Assembly (NCBI GenBank): GCA_902497065.1
Contig: CABVDH010000008.1
Location: 15,480-79,479, forward strand
DNA: 64,000 bases
DNA from: an uncultured Collinsella sp.
GTDB taxonomy: Bacteria; Actinomycetota; Coriobacteriia; Coriobacteriales; Coriobacteriaceae
Direction: 5' to 3'
Shown: positions 58,176 through 64,000 of the stretch, in pieces
How positions within the stretch are numbered: position 1 is the first letter of the stretch
How the letters are laid out: every line of letters begins with the position of its first letter
Made by a program: the position numbers and the translations under genes
The notes under the pieces: model-generated
Told to the model about the DNA's origin: nothing
Seen by the model: only the letters and a program-made list of their open reading frames with translations
Databases searched by the model: none

Positions 58176-59048
58176 ATGCGCGTCGACGAGGTTTTTAAGC
58201 AGGCAGCATCCCAGGGCACCGCGCCCGTTTCGTTTGAGATGTTCCCGCCCAAGGGCGAGCTCACCCTCGACACGGCTCGCGAAGTGGCAGGCAATCTGTG
58301 CAAGCTTTCGCCGAGCTTTGTCTCGGTCACCTGCTCGGCCGGCGGCTCGGGCAACGGTGCCACCACCGCCCCCATCGCGCATATGATTTCGAGCGAATTC
58401 GATACACCCTCGGTGGCACACCTTACCTGCGTGGGCCGCTCGCACGCCGATATCGCCGCCAAGATCGACGAGTATCGCACCGCCGGCGTGGAAAACATCC
58501 TGGCCCTGCGTGGCGATCTCCCTGCCGGCGCAACCGAGGACGACAAGCCCGCCTCCGACTACGCCTACGCCCGCGACCTCATCCCCGAGCTCGTCGACGC
58601 CGGCTTTTGCGTGGGCGCCGCAGCCTACCCCGAGGGCCACATTGCCTGTGAGGATCTCAACCTCTCGGTCGAACACCTCAAGCAAAAACAGGACGCCGGC
58701 GCGAGCTTCTTTGTGACACAGCTCTTCTTTGATAACGAGTGCTTCTACCGTTTTCGCGAGCTTGCCGACAAGGCCGGTATCACCGTGCCCATTACCGCGG
58801 GCATCATGCCGTTTATGGGCAAGTCGCAGATCAGCCGCATGGTCTTTATGTGCGGCGCGTCGCTGCCCTCCCCCGTCATCAAGATTCTCGCCAAGTACGA
58901 GAACGACCCCGAGAGCCTGCAGGCAGCCGGTGTAGATTATGCCGCCCGCCAGCTTTGCGACCTCAAGGAGCACGGCGCCGACGGCCTGCACCTGTACACT
59001 ATGAACCGTCCTGCGATCGCCGCGACCATTATGGAGCGCCTGGGGTAA
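58176..59048 (+). CDS. metF: Methylenetetrahydrofolate reductase
   Basis: 290 residues from ATG 58176 (AGAGGAGCACGAT upstream). VSFEMFPPKGELTLDTAREV, the folate/FAD residues in ILALRGDLPAGA, AAYPEGHIACEDL and FFVTQLFFDNECFYRFRELA are typical of MetF. Reduces 5,10-methylene-THF to 5-methyl-THF, the methyl donor for the MetH encoded downstream. Its TAA overlaps the next start. Confidence 0.93.
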   Translation: MRVDEVFKQAASQGTAPVSFEMFPPKGELTLDTAREVAGNLCKLSPSFVSVTCSAGGSGNGATTAPIAHMISSEFDTPSVAHLTCVGRSHADIAAKIDEYRTAGVENILALRGDLPAGATEDDKPASDYAYARDLIPELVDAGFCVGAAAYPEGHIACEDLNLSVEHLKQKQDAGASFFVTQLFFDNECFYRFRELADKAGITVPITAGIMPFMGKSQISRMVFMCGASLPSPVIKILAKYENDPESLQAAGVDYAARQLCDLKEHGADGLHLYTMNRPAIAATIMERLG

Positions 59049-59836
59049 TGGAAAAACCGCACATCGATACAACCGCTGTCGAAGTGCCGGCCGACCTTGC
59101 GTCGCCGGCGCTTTACCGTGTCGATGCTGCGCACCATCCCCGTGTCGACCGTGCCGAGATGCTGCGGTATCTGGGTTACGGCGGCCAGCAGATTGAGCCC
59201 GAGCTGTCGCAGCGTATTGAGCTTGTGGTCGAGCGTCTGGAATTGGACATTGAGCCCCGTGGCGTGCGCCGCGTGTTTGCCGTCGATGCCACGGGTGTGG
59301 ACGAGCAGGGAGAACCTTGCATTCGCCTGGTCGGCACCAACGTTGAGCTGCGCGGTCGCGATATCTATCGACATCTCAAAGACGCCCGCTTTGCCGCACT
59401 CATGGCATGCACCCTCGGCATGGACGCCGAGCGTCGCCTGCGCACCACGGGAGCCCAACATCCCCTGGAGGGCGCCGTGCTCGACGCCGCGTGCTCCGCT
59501 TACGTGGAAGCCGCCGTTGAGCAAATGGACCAGCAGGTCAAGACGGACGCCGCCGTTCATGGGCTCGCCGGCAACTGGCGCTTTAGTCCCGGCTACGGCG
59601 ACTGCCCGCTCTCGGCCCAGCGCTCGATCGTCAATGCGCTCAACGCCACGCGGCTCATCGGTCTGACCGTCACACCCACCAGCCTACTCATGCCCACCAA
59701 GAGCGTGACCGCGGTGATCGGTCTGTTCGAAGGCGAAGTCCACGACGCCCAGAGCCGCCCCACCTGCAATATCTGCCGCATGCGCGAGCACTGCCGCTTC
59801 CGCGCCGCCCACACCACCTGCTATTCCAGCCATTAG
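59048..59836 (+). CDS. Free-standing MetH activation domain protein
   Basis: 262 residues. The segment FSPGYGDCPLSAQRSIVNAL and LIGLTVTPTSLLMPTKSVTA is the S-adenosylmethionine-binding reactivation domain normally at the C-terminus of MetH. A Cys-rich tail (CNICRMREHCRFRAAHTTC) may hold a metal. Predicted to bind AdoMet and reactivate oxidised cobalamin in the MetH encoded next. Coupled to metF (TAATG) and nine bases before metH. Confidence 0.85.
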   Translation: MEKPHIDTTAVEVPADLASPALYRVDAAHHPRVDRAEMLRYLGYGGQQIEPELSQRIELVVERLELDIEPRGVRRVFAVDATGVDEQGEPCIRLVGTNVELRGRDIYRHLKDARFAALMACTLGMDAERRLRTTGAQHPLEGAVLDAACSAYVEAAVEQMDQQVKTDAAVHGLAGNWRFSPGYGDCPLSAQRSIVNALNATRLIGLTVTPTSLLMPTKSVTAVIGLFEGEVHDAQSRPTCNICRMREHCRFRAAHTTCYSSH

Positions 59837-59845
59837 GAGCCCTCG

Positions 59846-62404
59846 ATGTTTACTCCGCTTATCACTCATGATTCTGACGGCACTGCATTGGCGGCACCTG
59901 TTGATGCCGCACGTCGCAACGGTGCCACGTACAAGACGCGCACGATCGACGATCTGCGCATTAAGGACGATCGCCTGCGCGCCGCCATCGAGGGCACGGG
60001 GCACCTGCTGTTCGACGGCGGCATGGGTACCATGCTGCAGGCGGCCGGCATGAAGGCCGGCGCCCTGCCCGAGCTGCTCAACTTTGAGGAGCCTCAGGTC
60101 ATCACCGATATCCAGCGTCAGTACGTCGAGGCTGGCTGTGACGTGATCACCGCCAACACCTTTGGCGCCAACGCCCACAAGCTCGACGGCGCCGCCACCG
60201 TGGCAGACGTCTTTGCCGCGGCCGTCGCCTGTGCCCGCGAGGCCGGCGCCCGCTACGTCGCCGGTGACATCGGCCCCATCGGCGCGCTGCTTCGCCCCCT
60301 GGGCACCCTCAGCTTCGACGAGACCTATGACCTCTTTACCGAGGAAGTGCGCGCAGGCGTCGCCGCGGGTGTGGACCTCTTTATTATCGAGACTATGACC
60401 GACCTGGCCGAGATCAAGGCGGCCGTCCTCGCCTGCCGCGAGAACTCCGACCTGCCCGTCTTTGCCACCATGACCTTCGAGGAAGACGGTCGCACATTCC
60501 TGGGTACGAGTCCCGAGGTTGCCGCCATCACGCTCGACGCCATCGGCGCCGACGTTTTGGGCATCAACTGCAGCCAAGGACCGGCCGAGCTCCGAGGACT
60601 CGCCGCGCGTATGCTCACCGTTACCGACAAGCCTGTTATGGTGCAGGCCAACGCAGGACTGCCCCACGTGGACGACGACGGCAATACCGTCTTTGATATC
60701 CAGGCCCCCGAATACGCCGAAGCCGTCGCCGGCATGATCGCCGACGGCGTGAGCGTCGTGGGCGGCTGCTGCGGCACCACGCCGGCGCACATGGCGGCCT
60801 TGCGCACGCTTATCGATAACCACACGCCCAGCCCGCGCCGCCGCAAGCCCAGCATGTCGGTCACGAGCGCTCAAACGGTCGTGGACCTTCCCTGCGACGG
60901 CCACAAGATCGCCGTCATCGGCGAGCGCATCAACCCCACCGGCAAAAAGCGCCTGCAGCAGGCCCTGCGCGACGGCGACCTGGACTACGTCGTGAGCCAG
61001 GGCATCAGCCAGCAGGAACAGGGCGCCGACATCCTGGACGTCAACGTGGGCCTGCCCGAGATCGACGAGGTCAAGATCATCCAACAGGCCACCGAGCAGC
61101 TCCAGGGCTCCACGCTGCTGCCGCTGCAGATCGACTCCACCGACCCCGCAGCCGTCGAGGCCGCCGTGCGCCGCTACGCCGGCAAGCCCATCATCAACTC
61201 GGTCAATGGCAAGCAGCAGATCATGGATGAGATCTTTCCGCTGGTCGCCCACTACGGCACCAACGTTGTCGGCCTTACGCTCGACGAAGGCGGCATCCCC
61301 GATACCGCCGAGGCCCGCTTCGCCATCGCCGAGCACATCGTGGCCGAGGCTGCCCGTTACGGCATCGGACCGGACCGCATCCTCATCGACTGCCTGGTCA
61401 TGACCGCCTCGACCAACCAGCGCCAGGCCGAGCAGATCCTGCGCGCCATGTCCCTGTGCAAGGAGCGCCTGGGCGTCAAATGTGCGCTCGGCGTGTCGAA
61501 CATCAGCTTTGGCCTGCCTGCCCGCCCGCTGCTGGGTTCGGTCTTTTTGGCCGCCGCCTTTGGCGCGGGCCTGGACGCCCCCATCATGAACCCGGGCTCC
61601 AAGCGCTTTATGGATACCGTCTACAGCTATCGCGTCCTGAGCGTTGAGGACGAGGGCTCGACCGGATACATCGAGCGCTATGCCGGCTGGACCGATCCGT
61701 ACAAGATCGCCGCCAACCCGGCAGCTGCTCAGGCAGTATCGACCGACGCTGTGCCCGCTGCTGGCACCGCCGGCACCGACGGCAACGACGGCCCGATTCG
61801 TCGCATGGTCGTCTCGGGCCGCAAAGGCGAGATCGCTGCCGAGACCGAGCGCCTGCTGGCCGACCACGACGCCATGGACCTCATCAACAATCACTTTATC
61901 CCCGCCCTCGACGAAGTTGGCGTCCTCTTTGACCAGGGCAAGTTCTTCTTGCCGCAGCTCATGGCCTCGGCCGAGGCCGCGCGCGTGGGCTTCGACACCA
62001 TCAAGCGCCTGATGCCCGCCGGCGAGATTGCCGACAAGGGCAAAATCTGCGTGGCCACCGTCAAGGGCGACATCCACGATATTGGCAAGAACATCGTCAA
62101 AATGCTGCTCGACAACTACGGCTACACCGTCTTTGACCTGGGTCGCGACGTCGATCCGCAGGAAGTACTCAAGACCGTCAAGGAGCGCGACATCAAACTC
62201 GTCGGCCTCTCGGCGCTTATGACTACCACAGTCGTCGCCATGGAGGAGACCATCAAGCTGCTTCATACTGAGGTGCCGGGCGTCAAGATCATCGTAGGCG
62301 GCGCCGTACTCACCCCCGAATACGCCAAGCAGATCGGCGCGGACTACTACGCCAAGGACGCCGCCGAAAGCGCTCGTATCGCCGAAGAGGTCTTTGGGCA
62401 GTAA
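59846..62404 (+). CDS. metH: Methionine synthase, cobalamin-dependent, lacking activation domain
   Basis: 852 residues: homocysteine methyltransferase domain with zinc Cys242, Cys308 and Cys309 (GINCSQG, GGCCGTTPAHM); pterin-binding domain starting near 350 (IGERINPTGKKRLQQALRDG); cap region ~650-735; B12-binding domain with DIHDIG (Asp742, His744). Full MetH is ~1200 residues; the missing C-terminus corresponds to the separate gene at 59048. Methylates homocysteine using methyl-THF from MetF. GGAG before ATG. Confidence 0.93.
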   Translation: MFTPLITHDSDGTALAAPVDAARRNGATYKTRTIDDLRIKDDRLRAAIEGTGHLLFDGGMGTMLQAAGMKAGALPELLNFEEPQVITDIQRQYVEAGCDVITANTFGANAHKLDGAATVADVFAAAVACAREAGARYVAGDIGPIGALLRPLGTLSFDETYDLFTEEVRAGVAAGVDLFIIETMTDLAEIKAAVLACRENSDLPVFATMTFEEDGRTFLGTSPEVAAITLDAIGADVLGINCSQGPAELRGLAARMLTVTDKPVMVQANAGLPHVDDDGNTVFDIQAPEYAEAVAGMIADGVSVVGGCCGTTPAHMAALRTLIDNHTPSPRRRKPSMSVTSAQTVVDLPCDGHKIAVIGERINPTGKKRLQQALRDGDLDYVVSQGISQQEQGADILDVNVGLPEIDEVKIIQQATEQLQGSTLLPLQIDSTDPAAVEAAVRRYAGKPIINSVNGKQQIMDEIFPLVAHYGTNVVGLTLDEGGIPDTAEARFAIAEHIVAEAARYGIGPDRILIDCLVMTASTNQRQAEQILRAMSLCKERLGVKCALGVSNISFGLPARPLLGSVFLAAAFGAGLDAPIMNPGSKRFMDTVYSYRVLSVEDEGSTGYIERYAGWTDPYKIAANPAAAQAVSTDAVPAAGTAGTDGNDGPIRRMVVSGRKGEIAAETERLLADHDAMDLINNHFIPALDEVGVLFDQGKFFLPQLMASAEAARVGFDTIKRLMPAGEIADKGKICVATVKGDIHDIGKNIVKMLLDNYGYTVFDLGRDVDPQEVLKTVKERDIKLVGLSALMTTTVVAMEETIKLLHTEVPGVKIIVGGAVLTPEYAKQIGADYYAKDAAESARIAEEVFGQ

Positions 62405-62429
62405 CACAACGGAAACAACCGAGCACCAA

Positions 62430-62467
62430 AACGTGCCGCATGCGCCACTTGGCACGTGCGGCACGTT
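62430..62467 (+). other. 11-bp perfect hairpin after metH
   Basis: AACGTGCCGCA (62430-62440) and TGCGGCACGTT (62457-62467). No T run; weak terminator or regulatory stem upstream of the next gene. Contains the TGCGGCA element also seen near 8447-8645. Confidence 0.6.
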
Positions 62468-62512
62468 AAAATAGATAAGACTATGCTCGTTTTGGCAGAT
62501 AGGAGCGCAAGG

Positions 62513-63877
62513 ATGGCAATCACGCCCGCAGAAATCGCGGAAACCCGCGGCATGGTTGAGGAACAGAACCTCGACATCAGGACCATCACCATGGGTGTTT
62601 CGCTCATGGGTTGCGGCGACGAGAACCTCGACCGCATGTGCACGAAAATCTACGACCACGTGACGCACACGGCTGAGCATCTGGTCGAGACCGCCGAGAA
62701 CCTCGAGCGCGAGTACGGTATCCCCATCGTCAACAAGCGCGTTTCCGTCACCCCGGTGGCGCAGATCGCCGCGTGCTGCAAGGATGAGGACCTCACCCCC
62801 ATGGCGCATGCCCTCGACCGCGCGGCCGAGACGCTCGGCATCGATTACCTGGGCGGCTTCTCCGCACTCGTCCAGAAGGGCATCGGCGACGCCGACCGCC
62901 GCGTCATCCAGTCCATCCCCCAGGCGCTCGCTACCACGAGCCGCGTCTGCTCCAGCGTCAACGTCGCCAGTCTGCGCGCCGGTATCAACATGGATGCCGT
63001 GCTCATGGCCGCCCAGACCATCATCGATGCCGCCAAGCTCACGGCCGACCAGGACTCCGTCGGCGCCTCCAAGTTTGTCTGCTTTGCCAACATGGTCGAG
63101 GACTCCCCGTTTATGGCGGGCGCCGTCCACGGCGGTGGCGAGGCCGACGCCGTCATCAACGTAGGCGTTTCGGGCCCCGGCGTTATGGCCGCAGCCCTGG
63201 AGACGCTGCCCGATTCCGCATCGATGATGGAAGTCGCCGAAAAGATTAAGCAGACCGCCTTTAAGATCACCCGCGCCGGCGAGCTCATGAGCCGTGAGGC
63301 AGCCCGCCGTCTGGGTGTCGAGAAAGGCATTGTCGACCTGTCGCTGGCTCCCACGCCTGCCATCGGCGACTCCGTTGCCCGCATCCTCGAGATCATCGGC
63401 GTGGGCACCTGCGGTGGCCCCGGCACGACCTGCGCGCTCGCCATGCTCAACGATGCCGTCAAGAAGGGCGGCGTCATGGCCAGCTCCAGCGTGGGCGGTC
63501 TCTCCGGCGCCTTTATCCCCGTGTCCGAGGATGCCGGCATGATCGCCGCCGTCGAGGCCGGTGCGCTTTCGCTCGAGAAGCTCGAGGCCATGACCTGCGT
63601 GTGCTCCGTTGGCCTGGACATGATCGCCATCCCCGGCGACACCCCGGTCGAGACCGTCGCCGGCATCATCGCCGACGAGATGGCCATCGGCGTCATCAAC
63701 AACAAGACCACGGCCGTCCGCGTGATTCCCGCCATCGGCAAGGGCGTGGGCGACTGCGTCGAGTACGGCGGCCTGTTTGGCCGTGCGCCCATCATGCCGG
63801 TGAACCCCAACGCCGGCACCGTGCTTGCCCACCGTGGCGGACGCTTCCCGGCGCCGCTGAACTCGCTGAAGAACTAG
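62513..63877 (+). CDS. PFL/UPF0210 family protein
   Basis: 454 residues from ATG 62513 (AGGAGCGCAAGG upstream). [20 protein letters not shown] start, [60 protein letters not shown] and [20 protein letters not shown] are characteristic of the UPF0210 family, length as expected. Related to pyruvate-formate-lyase-like folds; biochemical role not established. Often beside an ACT-domain protein, not seen in this window. Confidence 0.88.
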   Translation: MAITPAEIAETRGMVEEQNLDIRTITMGVSLMGCGDENLDRMCTKIYDHVTHTAEHLVETAENLEREYGIPIVNKRVSVTPVAQIAACCKDEDLTPMAHALDRAAETLGIDYLGGFSALVQKGIGDADRRVIQSIPQALATTSRVCSSVNVASLRAGINMDAVLMAAQTIIDAAKLTADQDSVGASKFVCFANMVEDSPFMAGAVHGGGEADAVINVGVSGPGVMAAALETLPDSASMMEVAEKIKQTAFKITRAGELMSREAARRLGVEKGIVDLSLAPTPAIGDSVARILEIIGVGTCGGPGTTCALAMLNDAVKKGGVMASSSVGGLSGAFIPVSEDAGMIAAVEAGALSLEKLEAMTCVCSVGLDMIAIPGDTPVETVAGIIADEMAIGVINNKTTAVRVIPAIGKGVGDCVEYGGLFGRAPIMPVNPNAGTVLAHRGGRFPAPLNSLKN

Positions 63878-63951
63878 CTGAGGGGGACTGGCGAGGAGCC
63901 CCGGGGAGGGCAAATATATAAGGTCGCCTGCTCGGACAGTCCTGACTCGCA

Positions 63952-63976
63952 CGGAGAGCACATTAAGTGCTCTCCG
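63952..63976 (+). other. Hairpin near window end
   Basis: CGGAGAGCAC-ATTAA-GTGCTCTCCG, perfect 10-bp stem 75 bases after the UPF0210 stop, no T run; possible terminator or start of a repeat cut by the window edge. Confidence 0.5.
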
Positions 63977-64000
63977 GCTCGTGCGGAACTCGCGATCGAC

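Noticed and set aside
59684..63961. 1425-codon open frame antisense to metH and the UPF0210 gene
   Set aside because: Covers several convincingly recognised genes on the other strand; composition (Gly/Ala/Asp/His/Val-rich) is that of an antisense shadow in GC-biased genes.

Overview
The window looks like a chromosomal segment of a Coriobacteriia (Collinsella-like) actinobacterium carrying one complete-looking temperate siphophage genome. The host assignment is an inference from moderately high GC, the strong G/C-ending codon bias, a fused MurT-GatD, a type III glutamine synthetase, a MetH whose activation domain is a separate gene, and several fermentative iron-dependent dehydrogenases; no 16S gene is present to confirm it.

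Host left flank (1-13448): a leftward alpha-glucoside-type PTS EIICB gene (cut by the window edge) diverges from a zinc alcohol dehydrogenase and a GntR/HutC regulator, with palindromic operators between them. Then come leftward genes for a four-cluster ferredoxin-like protein, an N-terminal-half glycerol dehydrogenase paralogue, a full glycerol dehydrogenase and an iron alcohol dehydrogenase; then two rightward helical-repeat proteins of unknown role and a single-chain MurT-GatD (lipid II amidation). A tRNA-Glu(TTC) gene at 13372-13448 is the attachment site of the prophage.

Prophage (about 13440-55217): bounded by an identical 11-bp core. Leftward lysogeny module: large serine recombinase (its 3' end runs into the tRNA), a small protein, and an XRE repressor; three 15-bp palindromic operators separate it from the rightward early operon. 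Early operon (15579-27193): Cro-like protein, many small overlapping genes, RusA-like resolvase, DUF1351, ERF annealing protein, SSB, replication protein, DnaC-like loader, HNH-like protein, DUF4406, a cytosine-C5 methyltransferase in two overlapping pieces, and a MazG-like protein. A leftward block (27255-29394) of accessory genes is separated by hairpins. A second XRE-like regulator with its own palindrome array precedes a PAPS-reductase-like gene and a partner. Late operon: terminase, portal, MuF-type head protein with a C-terminal toxin-like RelA/SpoT-fold-like domain and a tiny downstream gene, scaffold, capsid, connector, tail genes with a classic T TTT TTA programmed -1 frameshift, tape measure and tail-tip genes.

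The outstanding feature is a complete diversity-generating retroelement (DGR) at 49280-52364 inside the tail module: a receptor-binding-type target gene ending in a variable repeat (VR), a downstream hairpin, an Avd-like gene, a template repeat (TR) and a YMDD reverse transcriptase. VR and TR are 128 bp long and differ at 9 positions, all of which are adenine in the TR (9 of 24 adenines changed, 0 of 104 other bases). After it lie the XkdX-like, holin, amidase endolysin and lipoprotein-like genes, then attR.

Host right flank (55218-64000): the tRNA-Glu terminator, an intergenic long inverted repeat, leftward type III glutamine synthetase, and a rightward methionine cluster: metF, a free-standing MetH activation domain, MetH without that domain, and a PFL/UPF0210 family protein.
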